From: Candidatus Kuenenia stuttgartensis
GTDB taxonomy: Bacteria > Planctomycetota > Planctomycetia > Pirellulales > UBA1268
Assembly (NCBI GenBank): GCA_945873085.1
Contig: CAMCCR010000004.1
Location: 1-46,532 of the forward strand
Direction of reading: 5' to 3'
DNA: 46,532 nt
Shown here: piece by piece, positions 1 to 10,330 of the stretch
Position numbering within the stretch: position 1 is the stretch's first letter
Layout: every line of letters starts with the position of its first letter
Notes under the pieces: model-generated
Told to the model about the DNA's origin: nothing
The model's database searches: none
Seen by the model: the letters and a program-made list of their open reading frames with translations, nothing else
Translations under genes and position numbers: made by a program

Positions 1-602
1 GATTCGCGGGAGAGGACCGCCTCGGCGGCGATCTTCTTCCAGGTCGGCTCCGCCTTTGTCTGGTATTCGACCACCATCTTTGGGAGGTCGAGCGTGTCGT
101 CGGCGGCGGCGTAGCGGCAGACGACCTCGCCGTCGGCACCGCGCCATACCCGGGCCGAGACGCGCGGGGCGGCCGCATCGACGAGGACGCGCATGTCGGG
201 CCCCTCGCCCCCGCGCTGCCTCCCCTTGGCATCCACCGCCCGAAGTCGAAACCAATACTCCCCGTCGGTCGCGGCCCTGTAAACGATCGACCCCGCCTCC
301 GGCCCCGCCTCGCCGGCCTGCTCCCAGGTCGCCCCGAGATCCTTCGACGCCTGGAGGAGAACCCGCGCGGCGGCATGATCGGCCTGCTGCGACGGCGCCA
401 CCTTGAAGGGGATCGCAAACGCCGTGTTCGGCGTGCGGACCAGATCGGGGAGCCGGGGAGCCGGGGGGAGATCCTCGCCCCGCACCAGCCCCGTGATCCC
501 TGCGAGAACGACGATCATCGTCGCCGCCAGCCTGCGGTAGCCGATGGCTCCAGGCCCCGTTGCGGCGGCGAACTCACGAACGTGTTGGCTAGTCGACCCC
601 AT
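1..602 (-). CDS. Hypothetical secreted/membrane-anchored protein, partial (C-terminus outside window)
   Basis: Manual minus-strand reading from ATG at 602: MGSTSQHVREFAAATGPGAIGYRRLAATMIVVLAGITGLVRGEDLPPAPRLPDLVRTPNTAFAIPFKV..., open to the window edge; signal-anchor-like hydrophobic stretch near the N-terminus. Confidence 0.7.
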   Translation of the reverse strand, partial: MGSTSQHVREFAAATGPGAIGYRRLAATMIVVLAGITGLVRGEDLPPAPRLPDLVRTPNTAFAIPFKVAPSQQADHAAARVLLQASKDLGATWEQAGEAGPEAGSIVYRAATDGEYWFRLRAVDAKGRQRGGEGPDMRVLVDAAAPRVSARVWRGADGEVVCRYAAADDTLDLPKMVVEYQTKAEPTWKKIAAEAVLSRE

Positions 603-842
603 GCCGGAGCCATCGTCCACACCGCGACGGAACGTCCCGATTTTCGGGAACGACGGGAAAAGTCCCCCCAGGTTCTCCGCCACCGACCGGAGGTGAGGCA
701 GACTCGGCAAGCCGGAGAGCCTGGGAGAGGGGCCCTTTTCCTGCTAGACCCGGCAAGCGTCAGACTGCCATACTCTGCATCTGTCCAACGCCATCGTGGC
801 GGGATCCACCCCGGGCCGAATCCCCCGTTCCCCTCCACCCCC

Positions 843-1160
843 GTGTTTTCCCCTGAAACTTCGCTTCGCGACCTCGCCGGCTTGGCAGCAATCCTCGTCG
901 GCGGCCTTCTCGCCCTCATTGTCGCCCTCGGGGCGCTCCAGACCTGGGTCCGCCGGGCCCAGCAGGATCAGCCGGAGTCCGGTCGTGGCGATTGGGAAAA
1001 CACTCTGGCCGGGTACAAAAATCTCCGCGATCAGGGTGTTTTGAGCGAGGAAGAATACCGAAAAATAAGAACGCTCGTCGAACCGCACGTGCAGATCAGC
1101 GACGCCGGTGGCGTCTTGCCGCCAGCCGGGCCGCTCCCACGGAAGGGGAACGGCGGCTGA
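843..1160 (+). CDS. Small membrane protein with SHOCT-like C-terminal segment
   Basis: Frame of ORF 375..1160; GTG start gives [38 protein letters not shown] (one TM) then [27 protein letters not shown]-like. Confidence 0.6.
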   Translation: MFSPETSLRDLAGLAAILVGGLLALIVALGALQTWVRRAQQDQPESGRGDWENTLAGYKNLRDQGVLSEEEYRKIRTLVEPHVQISDAGGVLPPAGPLPRKGNGG

Positions 1161-1219
1161 CGCCTTACCCTCCGCGACCGATTCACTCCCAACCGCAGTC
1201 CGAAAAGGGAATCATCGAC

Positions 1220-2512
<1,293 letters not shown>

Positions 2513-2572
2513 CGCGAAAACGGACCGGACACCAGCAGGGCTCGCGAGGGCCCGGTCGGCAGAGGCGCACCG

Positions 2573-2591
2573 CCTCGCTCTGCAAGCGAGG
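2573..2591. other. Perfect 7-bp hairpin CCTCGCT-CTGCA-AGCGAGG between convergent genes
   Basis: Direct inverted repeat in the clpX/aminotransferase convergent intergenic region; no T-run. Confidence 0.5.
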
Positions 2592-2754
2592 GGTCGCCCG
2601 TGCGCCGTGAGCCGGCCTCGCCGGTGAGCGCAGCCCGGAGGGCGAAAGCGCAAGCGGCGCGGAGAGAGCCGAGGCCATGGATGCCCTCCGCGAACGTCCG
2701 GCGACGGGGCACGGGCGACCCCGAAGCCACGTTTGGGCCAAGACTCAGGCCCGG

Positions 2755-3894
2755 TCAGGCCTGCGCAGTGCCGGCCAGCCGGATGAGCGCCGCGATGCCG
2801 CGGTCGAGCGTCCGGTCGGTGACGGTGTAGGCGATGCGGAAGTGGGTGTCGGCGGCGCCGAAGACGCTCCCAGGAACCACGATCAGCTTCTCCTGCTCCG
2901 CGGCGATCTCGGCGAACCGCTTCCCAGAGCCGCCGGGCGCCTCGGGGTAGAGGTAGAAGGCCCCGCCGGGCTTCACGAAAGAATAATGGCCGGCGATGCC
3001 CGCCATGAGTTTGTCGCGCTTCCGCTTGCACTCGGAGAGGGGAACGTCCATCGGGGCGTCGATCGCGGCGATCGCCCCCCACTGGCCGATCTGCGGGGCA
3101 CAGACGAACGTGTACTGCTGCAGCATCGTGCAGGCATCGATGATCTCGGCAGGCCCGTGGACCCACCCCACGCGCCAGCCGGTCATCGCATGCGACTTCG
3201 AGAAGCCGTCGATGACGACGATGGCGTCGCTGTGCGCGGCCGGCGAATGAAAGGGCTCGTCATAGCAGTAGGAGCGGTAGAGCTCGTCGCTGATGAGCGT
3301 CACGCCCGTCTGCTCGGCGAGCCGGGCGAGGTCGCGCACGGTCTCGAGCGGAGCGACGAAGCCGGTCGGATTCGACGGCGTGTTGAGGAGGATCGCTTTC
3401 GTCCGCGGCGTGATCGCCGCCGCGACTCGTTCGACATCGATGGAGAACGACGGCGAGGTGTCGACGATCACGCATCTGCCGCCGAGGAATTCGACGAGCG
3501 GCCGATACATCACGAAGGCCGGCTCGAAGAGGATCACCTCGTCGCCGGGATCGATCATGGCCATGAGCACGAGGACCAGGGCGCCGCTCGAGCCACTCGT
3601 GACACAGAGCTTCCGCCCGGGCTGCCCCAGCTCGTCGCGAACGGCTCCCTCGAGCCGTTCGCGGAGCTGCGGGATGCCTTGGGTCTGCGTGTAGCCGCTC
3701 TTTCCGGCGTCGATGGCAGCCTTGGCCGCCTCGCACGCCGCCACCGGCATGGCGAAGTCGGGCTGGCCGATCGCCAGATTGATCGGGTCGTCGAGCCGCG
3801 CGGCAAGATCGAACGCCTTCCGGATCCCGGAGGAATCGAAGGCGCTGGCCCGCCGCGAGACGATCGTCCGCCGCACGGTTGCCGGGGTGTTCAC
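2755..3894 (-). CDS. Pyridoxal-phosphate-dependent aminotransferase, class I/II (aspartate aminotransferase-like)
   Basis: ORF 379 aa; NTPSNPTGFV, VIDGFSKSHAMTGWRVGW (PLP lysine motif). Confidence 0.92.
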   Translation of the reverse strand: MNTPATVRRTIVSRRASAFDSSGIRKAFDLAARLDDPINLAIGQPDFAMPVAACEAAKAAIDAGKSGYTQTQGIPQLRERLEGAVRDELGQPGRKLCVTSGSSGALVLVLMAMIDPGDEVILFEPAFVMYRPLVEFLGGRCVIVDTSPSFSIDVERVAAAITPRTKAILLNTPSNPTGFVAPLETVRDLARLAEQTGVTLISDELYRSYCYDEPFHSPAAHSDAIVVIDGFSKSHAMTGWRVGWVHGPAEIIDACTMLQQYTFVCAPQIGQWGAIAAIDAPMDVPLSECKRKRDKLMAGIAGHYSFVKPGGAFYLYPEAPGGSGKRFAEIAAEQEKLIVVPGSVFGAADTHFRIAYTVTDRTLDRGIAALIRLAGTAQA

Positions 3895-5180
3895 TTGGCG
3901 TCCTTGAAAATCTTGGCGAGTTCTTCACCGAGCTTCTCGCCGCGGACATCCATCGACACGACCTTGCCATCCCGGCCGACGAGGATCACGGTGGGGATGC
4001 CGGTGATGCCGTAGTACGCGGCGAGGGGATGCTGCCACCCCTGTCCCTCGGGCTGCTCGAAGAGGATCGTCCAGGGGATCTCCTTCTCCTTGAGGAACGC
4101 CTCGAGGGCATCACGGTCCGTGTCGAGGCTGATCCCCACCACCTCGAATCCCTTGTCGTGGTACTTCTCGTAGGCAGCCAGAACGTTTGGCATCTCGGCG
4201 ATGCACGGCCCGCACCAGGTGGCCCAGAAGTCGACGAGCACGACCTTGCCATCGAGCGTCTTCTGATCGAACGCTTGGCCATCGAGGTTCGTGCCGCGGA
4301 TCTCCATCTCGTTGCCGATCAGGCCGAGGCGGCGGAGCATGCCGGCCATGCCCTCTCCCATCGCCTTGATCTGCGGATTGCTGCTCTTCACGAACGCCCC
4401 GCCGAAAGCGGCGTAGGCCTTGCCGGCCGCTTCGCTTCCCTCCGGCATGTGCTCCAAAGCGCCGGCGAACTGCATCGCAAACTGCGCGATCGCCCCGTCA
4501 TCAGGGTCTTTCTCGAGCAGCGCGTTGATCCGGGTAACGACCGATTCCGCCCCGGTCACGTCCTGGTCTTTGAGGACCTTCTGGGCATCGCCGACCAGAA
4601 CGATCTGCGCGGCCTCGGCGGCGAGCTCGGAATCCCCACCATTGACGAGCGTCTCGGCGAATTCGCTGAGCGTGGCCTCGGCATCGCGATCGCCAAGCCG
4701 GGCAAGGAGGGTCAGGCTTTGGAGCTTCATCCGCGAAGCCCGCGCCCGGGCCTCGTCCTTCGGCCCCGTCTGATCGAGGATCTTGTCGGCCACGGTGACC
4801 GAGGTCTTGGCCACCTTGCCCAGAAACGCCTCGGCCTGCTGGCGGCTGGTCGGCTTGAAATTCGTCTTGTGGAGCTTGTCGATGAAGGCAAGCAACTCTT
4901 CGGGAGTTCCGTCCGGAACCTCACCGATCTCGGGGATACCGTTGGCGTCCCCCTTCTTGGCTGCGGTCGGATCGGCGATGTCGTCGACCACCACCTGGGC
5001 CGAGAGGCTCCCACCGGTCGCCAGGATGATCCCCGCGGCGCAGAGGAGCGCCTGACCGGCGCGACGGGAACGGGCCATCGGGAAAAACATGAAGACCTCG
5101 AGGGGATTCGCTCCCGAGGGGAGCAGGTGTTGAGCTGGCCTTGCGGACGACCCATCGATGGTAACGGGCTCGGGCGGCAC
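3891..5180 (-). CDS. TlpA-like thioredoxin-fold protein with N-terminal extension
   Basis: ORF 429 aa (true start may be internal, near MFFPMARSRR); signal-peptide-like N-terminus; VVLVDFWATWCGPCIAEMPNVLAAYEKYHDKGFEVVGISLDTD with WCGPC active site. Overlaps the next gene by 4 nt. Confidence 0.88.
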   Translation of the reverse strand: MPPEPVTIDGSSARPAQHLLPSGANPLEVFMFFPMARSRRAGQALLCAAGIILATGGSLSAQVVVDDIADPTAAKKGDANGIPEIGEVPDGTPEELLAFIDKLHKTNFKPTSRQQAEAFLGKVAKTSVTVADKILDQTGPKDEARARASRMKLQSLTLLARLGDRDAEATLSEFAETLVNGGDSELAAEAAQIVLVGDAQKVLKDQDVTGAESVVTRINALLEKDPDDGAIAQFAMQFAGALEHMPEGSEAAGKAYAAFGGAFVKSSNPQIKAMGEGMAGMLRRLGLIGNEMEIRGTNLDGQAFDQKTLDGKVVLVDFWATWCGPCIAEMPNVLAAYEKYHDKGFEVVGISLDTDRDALEAFLKEKEIPWTILFEQPEGQGWQHPLAAYYGITGIPTVILVGRDGKVVSMDVRGEKLGEELAKIFKDAK

Positions 5181-5371
5181 GGGGCAATCCGACCGGACGC
5201 GCGGATTTCCGCGGGCCGCGGCCGAATGGGCGGCTGCGGGGTTGAAAACCGGGATCGGCGAATCGGTTTTCGCCTGGCAGATGGGGGAAAATCTTCCCCG
5301 CCGCCGGCCGCAGCGACCGGCCCGCTGACGAAATCGGCCGGCCCGCAGGCCCCTCGCCGACGATCAGCCGA

Positions 5372-6877
5372 TCAGTGGACGATCGTGCGGAACCGCACGA
5401 AGCCACCCTGGCCGGGAGCGAGCGTCCCCTTGAAGGTCCAGGAGATGAGCGTGGCGCCGTCATCCCCCTTCGAGGTGGAGATCTCCGCAGGGAGATTCGA
5501 CACCGGGCTTCCTTCGATCACGGCCAACCGGCCCGGGACGGCATCGACGAGCGTGATGTCGGTGAGAGGACGGTCGCCGGAGTTGAGGAGGAAGATCGTG
5601 AAGTCGAGCTCTTCGCCGGGGCGGGCGGTGTCGCTGCCGGCCCGCTTGGAGAGGGTGAGCTCGCAGCGGCCCGGAGACTCCAGGCGGAGCGTGGCCACGC
5701 CGTGATCGACGGCGAGCACGTCGGCGGCCTCGCCATTGACGGTCACCTGGGCCCCCGAGACACACATCCAGGCCAGCGGCACGTCGATCTTCCGCGCCAG
5801 CCGTGGCGCCTGGACGTTGTGGACCTTCTCGGCGGGGAGGTCGAGCGCGACGGCGACCGGGCCGTCGACCCCTTCCTTGAGCACCGGCGGCTGCACCTTG
5901 TCGACGGCCAGCACGGGAATCCGGTCTTCGATGGCGATGCCCGGTTGGGCGAGCTTGGCGGCGACGATCTGGGTCTGCTGGGTCTTGTCGCGCACCGACT
6001 GGCCGACCGCGCCCGACGCGGCGATGGTGTCGAGAGCGACGCCACGCGGACCGGTGGGGACGGCGTCCTCGAACGGACGGATCACCCGGCGGACCGACGA
6101 GAACCGCGGCGCGTAGACGCAGGTGCAATTGGAGGCGACGACGCAACTCTCCGCTTCCAGGCAGGCCTCGTCCTCAGGCGCGGGGCCGGGCCCGTCGGCG
6201 CGGTAGCGAGCGACCGTGTCGCCGGAGGTGAGGTTGCCCAGGCGTGTCCGGCCGCGGGGCACGGCCGGCTTGCCGTGATCACCGCCGTCACAGACAAGGC
6301 ACGGCCCGATGACCGGGATGGCGATCGTGGGAACGATGGGGCCGCCGCAGCCAGCCTGGCATTCCCCCCCCTGGCAGCCAGCGGAGGCATGGGCTCCGAA
6401 AATCCGACAAGCGTGCAGCCGACAGCGCGGCGAACCGCAGCCCCCCTCACGAATGCCGTGGGCGGCGTTCTGGTGACATTCGGGCCCCTGGCAGGCGCCG
6501 CCGCCGATCGCGGTGGCATCGGCCGGCAGCGGTGTTGCCCCACCGGCTTGGCCGCGTCGGGGCAGGGCAGGGGAGGGGAGTTCGAGTCCGGTTGAGTGCA
6601 CCTCGCCATCCCGGATCGTCGCCGCGACGCGGGGCAACTCGGCGACAGCCGCGGCAGCGTCACGATCCTCAGCCTCGGGCACGGCCGCAGATGCTTCTGC
6701 GTCGGAAGGCTCCGCGACGGCAGCCGAGGCGATCACGGCCGGGAGCGGCGTCACGGCGGCAACGGGCACCGTGAGCGACATCGAGCGGCACGACGCCAGC
6801 AGGACGGCGCCGGCGGCGACGGCCAGCCAGCGCGCGGTCTGGCCAGAACGGTGAGCACGTGGCTGGGATGAGCTCAT
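5372..6877 (-). CDS. Cys-rich lipoprotein with DUF11-like domain
   Basis: Start placed at MSSSQPRAHRSG (ATGA overlap with upstream gene); lipobox-like LLASC; Cys-rich segment; C-terminal LTLSKRAGSDTARPGEELDFTIFLLNSGDRPLTDITLVDAVPGRL, DUF11-like. Confidence 0.8.
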   Translation of the reverse strand: MSSSQPRAHRSGQTARWLAVAAGAVLLASCRSMSLTVPVAAVTPLPAVIASAAVAEPSDAEASAAVPEAEDRDAAAAVAELPRVAATIRDGEVHSTGLELPSPALPRRGQAGGATPLPADATAIGGGACQGPECHQNAAHGIREGGCGSPRCRLHACRIFGAHASAGCQGGECQAGCGGPIVPTIAIPVIGPCLVCDGGDHGKPAVPRGRTRLGNLTSGDTVARYRADGPGPAPEDEACLEAESCVVASNCTCVYAPRFSSVRRVIRPFEDAVPTGPRGVALDTIAASGAVGQSVRDKTQQTQIVAAKLAQPGIAIEDRIPVLAVDKVQPPVLKEGVDGPVAVALDLPAEKVHNVQAPRLARKIDVPLAWMCVSGAQVTVNGEAADVLAVDHGVATLRLESPGRCELTLSKRAGSDTARPGEELDFTIFLLNSGDRPLTDITLVDAVPGRLAVIEGSPVSNLPAEISTSKGDDGATLISWTFKGTLAPGQGGFVRFRTIVH

Positions 6878-7689
6878 GGCACCACTCCCGGGGCAGGCAG
6901 CCGATTGCCCAGAACGATCTCGGCGACCGGGGCCCCGAGCGTGGCGGCGATCTCGCGGGGATCGTCGCACGGGCGGACGTCGAAAGAGTTGGCCGCAGAG
7001 ATGTCAGCGACGTCCGGGTCGCAGGCCATGTAGACGATCCGTTCGACGTGCGCCCCATCGAGTGCCTGGACGAAGTCGTTCTCGTCAATCACCAGCTCGA
7101 CCGGAAAGCGATGATCCATGCCCGGGGGCGTGGCGAGTCGGGCGAGGATGCGGATCGTCGGATAGACCTCGAGCCCCTCGTAGCCCGGCACCCCGCCGAG
7201 ACGCACCCGGTAGGTGCTCCCCACGAGGAGCGACGTCCGGAACGGAGCCGCGGCGGGGGGCGACCAACCGGCGAAGGTCTCGACGGAAACCGTCATTCCC
7301 TTCGGCCCCTGGATCGAGACCGGCTGGAGCGCCGCAGCCAGAGAGGCCTCCGGAAAGGGACCGGCCTGCGGGTGTCCTTGGGCGCCAATCGCTCCCGGCA
7401 AGAGTCGGCTGGCGAGTGAATCCACCTGCTCTTCCGGCCCCGCGTCGCCGCCCTGCAACGGCAACGCGATTCCGGTGAAGCAGGCGGTCGCCAGCAGCCC
7501 TCGGACAACCCGCAGCACGGTCCCTGACCGGACAGCCCTTCGGGACAACACCCCGACAGGATTCCACCGCGTCGTCGATCCGGCCGTGCATCCGGTGGAG
7601 CGGTGGGTGTTCATGGCATCAACACGAAAGGGGGGAAAGAACGGACGGAACGATCGACACCGAACTCTGAGCCTAGGCTCCACGACCAC
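6874..7689 (-). CDS. Hypothetical secreted protein, paralogue of the upstream lipoprotein
   Basis: ORF 271 aa; shares YRVRLGGVPGYEGLEVYPTIRI...FPVELVIDENDFVQ...V.RIVYMACDPD with the neighbouring 7760..8998 product. Confidence 0.75.
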   Translation of the reverse strand: MVVEPRLRVRCRSFRPFFPPFRVDAMNTHRSTGCTAGSTTRWNPVGVLSRRAVRSGTVLRVVRGLLATACFTGIALPLQGGDAGPEEQVDSLASRLLPGAIGAQGHPQAGPFPEASLAAALQPVSIQGPKGMTVSVETFAGWSPPAAAPFRTSLLVGSTYRVRLGGVPGYEGLEVYPTIRILARLATPPGMDHRFPVELVIDENDFVQALDGAHVERIVYMACDPDVADISAANSFDVRPCDDPREIAATLGAPVAEIVLGNRLPAPGVVP

Positions 7690-7759
7690 CGAGAGCGTCT
7701 GTCCCGTCGACCTTCCCTGGACCGGTCAGACGACCGGTCCAGGGGTTGGTCGACGTGAT

Positions 7760-8998
7760 TCAGGGGATGAAGTCTTCCGGGGCCGGCGGGCACTCGCCGG
7801 CGGCGGTGTCGGGATCGGGCCCGCCGTTGCCGACGTACCGGAGACGATCCTCGTCGGGCTGACGGAGCCGGATGTTCGGCACGTCCGACCGCTCCGCGAT
7901 GTAGGCCCGGTGGGCCGGCTTGGGGTAGCTCAAGCCCGGAGACTGCTGGACATGGAGTTTGATATCCCTGGTCGGCGGCGGGATGTGGTGCTTGGTGTGA
8001 TTGGTGATCGTGTGCTTCCTCAGACCGGCGGGCACCCCCAGCGGGATGTGGGCCGGGCCTGGGAGGCCGATCGGCGTCCCGGTGATCGGATAGCCGTAGG
8101 TCGGTGCCGTCATCCCGGCGAGGAACGCCGGCGGTAGCTGCGAGGGATCACCGCCACAGGGCATTCCCAACGGCATCGGATTGGCCGCAGAAGCGCCCGG
8201 CATCCCGGCTCCACCATCACCGGCCAGGGCCCCAGCCCCCTTCCCGGGAGACTGCAGATCCTTGTTGCCGATGCGGATGATCGCGAGGATCGAGCCCCGG
8301 CGATCGGCCTCGACGACCGGATCGCACCCCGGATCGAGACGCGTGCTGACGAGCGTTTCCACGCCGGCGACCGCCAGTTCCTGGTACTCCGGGTCGGGAA
8401 GATAGACGACCTTCGTCACGAAGTTGCCACTCGTGACCTGATCGAGATCCTCGTCGGTGAGCTGGAACGGGATCGCGTTGTGGGCGAGGAACGCATCCGT
8501 CCGCGGAGTGACGGGGGCGACTTCGAGCGTCGGGTAGAGCTCGAGCCCTTCCTGACCGGGAATGTCGGTGAGCTTGAGGCGGTAGATCGCCCCCTGGGCG
8601 AAGTCGTAGCGACCGGGCGTCACGAGCGGCTCGGAATCGAAGCCACCGAACTCGGAGACATCCCAGTGGACCTGCATCCCATCGGGGCCGATGAAGCCGA
8701 TCTGGGAAGCGGGGAAGTTCATCCCGTAGCCAGGCCCTCCCATCCCACCGGCATCGACGCCGTTGGCGGCCATCATTTCCTCGTAGCCCACCGGGGAGAT
8801 CACCCCGGGGCCGGGCCCCTCCACGCCGGGGCCGGGATGCTGGAGCATCGCCGCCGGCGGGAGCACGTTCGTGTGCGGCGTGGCGACCGGACGGATCTGG
8901 GCCAGTCCGGTGAACGGTGAGTTCGCCGGGATGTGGCAGCCGGTCAGCGAGGCTGCCAGCGACAAGCCGACGAAACCCTGCAGATGTCGTTTCACCAT
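7760..8998 (-). CDS. Hypothetical lipoprotein
   Basis: Start placed at MVKRHLQGFVGLSLAASLTGCHIPANS (lipobox-like LTGC); YRLKLTDIPGQEGLELYPTLEV...IPFQLTDEDLDQV...VTKVVYLPDPEYQE. Confidence 0.8.
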   Translation of the reverse strand: MVKRHLQGFVGLSLAASLTGCHIPANSPFTGLAQIRPVATPHTNVLPPAAMLQHPGPGVEGPGPGVISPVGYEEMMAANGVDAGGMGGPGYGMNFPASQIGFIGPDGMQVHWDVSEFGGFDSEPLVTPGRYDFAQGAIYRLKLTDIPGQEGLELYPTLEVAPVTPRTDAFLAHNAIPFQLTDEDLDQVTSGNFVTKVVYLPDPEYQELAVAGVETLVSTRLDPGCDPVVEADRRGSILAIIRIGNKDLQSPGKGAGALAGDGGAGMPGASAANPMPLGMPCGGDPSQLPPAFLAGMTAPTYGYPITGTPIGLPGPAHIPLGVPAGLRKHTITNHTKHHIPPPTRDIKLHVQQSPGLSYPKPAHRAYIAERSDVPNIRLRQPDEDRLRYVGNGGPDPDTAAGECPPAPEDFIP

Positions 8999-9198
8999 CG
9001 GATCACCTCCTCTAGCCTGCGGACGATTGGCCGCATGTCCCGGTCGGTCGGGGAAGCCCCTGTGCGGATCGCTGCTGGTCGTGTCTGAACGTCCTGCCAC
9101 GGCGGGAATCCGCCGTGGGCAGGCCGGGGGGGCTTCCGTACACTCGCGCCCTGCGGCATCCGTTACCGGACCGCTGGCAGAAGTCACCACCCGCCCCA

Positions 9199-10323
9199 AT
9201 GGATTCGACTTCCGGGGACGGATTCTTTGGCAAAACCCTCAAAGTCGTGACGACCCCACCGACCGACACCCGCCGCAGATTCCCCGGATTCCGCCGCCGC
9301 GCGCCGGTGTGGATGTCGATCCCGGTAGGCCTGGGAATGTGCGTCGTGTCGGGGGTTTCGGTGACCGGCCAACCGCCGGCGGGCAGCGTCTACCAGCGTT
9401 TGACTCCGGCCCCGGCCGAGCCGGCCCAGGAGTTGGCCCCGGACTCCCCGGCTACCGCTGCCCCCCCACTCCCGCTTCCTCTCCCATCCTCCGCGTCAGC
9501 CACCCCCGAATCGGCTGCCGAACAGGCCGGACGGGCAGAGCGGGTGGTCGCCGCCGCCCTGGCCGGGTTTTCCCGGGTGCCGTCGGTCTCAGCCCGCGTC
9601 CGGCACCTCGTCCGGGTCGACGACATGGTGCTCAAGGGGAGCGGGCGCTACGTCCAGTCGGGGGTCGGGGAAGATCAACGCTACCGGTACGAATACCGCC
9701 TCAGCGCCACCGACGAGGAGTTCGAGATCCTCGACGTCTGCGACGGGCTGTTCGCCTGGAACTTCCGCCGCATCGGCCAGAATCCCCCTCAGGTGGAGCG
9801 GATCGATGTCCGCCGCATCCGCGAGCGGCTCGAGACCCTCGGCATCGCCCACCGCCAGGACCAATCGGCGTACCTTGGCGGCGTGCAGCGCCACCTCGGC
9901 CTGCTCCGTCAATATTTCCGGTTCGCGTCGATCACGTCGGCGGTGATCGACGACGTTCCGGTGTGGCTCATCGCGGGGACCTGGGATCGCGACACGCTCG
10001 CCTGGATCGTCAAAGAGAAGGCGGAGGCGATCAAGAGCGAGGCGGGGGTCGCGCCGAACGAACTCCCCGACGGCATGCCGTACAGCGTTCGACTCTCGAT
10101 CAGCAAACGAGAGCTCTTCCCCTGCCGGATCGAGTGGCTCGCCGTGCCGGGCAAGCGGCCAACCTCGCCGGCGGCGCTGCAGGTGGTGGCCATGATGGAG
10201 TTGTACGATGTCCGCATCGGCGATCCGGTCGACGTGTCGGCGTTCGTCTACAAGCCGGCCACGGAGGGACTGACCGACATCACCGACGCCTACCTGCCGC
10301 AGGTCCAGCCGCTGCGGCAGTGA
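9199..10323 (+). CDS. Hypothetical secreted protein, possibly LolA-like fold
   Basis: ATG at 9199 in ORF 9115..10323; signal-like MSIPVGLGMCVVSGVSVTG; VRVDDMVLKGSGRYVQSG..YRYEYRL...ILDVCDGLFAWNFRRI resembles lipoprotein-carrier-like beta folds. Family not certain. Confidence 0.65.
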   Translation: MDSTSGDGFFGKTLKVVTTPPTDTRRRFPGFRRRAPVWMSIPVGLGMCVVSGVSVTGQPPAGSVYQRLTPAPAEPAQELAPDSPATAAPPLPLPLPSSASATPESAAEQAGRAERVVAAALAGFSRVPSVSARVRHLVRVDDMVLKGSGRYVQSGVGEDQRYRYEYRLSATDEEFEILDVCDGLFAWNFRRIGQNPPQVERIDVRRIRERLETLGIAHRQDQSAYLGGVQRHLGLLRQYFRFASITSAVIDDVPVWLIAGTWDRDTLAWIVKEKAEAIKSEAGVAPNELPDGMPYSVRLSISKRELFPCRIEWLAVPGKRPTSPAALQVVAMMELYDVRIGDPVDVSAFVYKPATEGLTDITDAYLPQVQPLRQ

Positions 10324-10330
10324 CGGCCGG

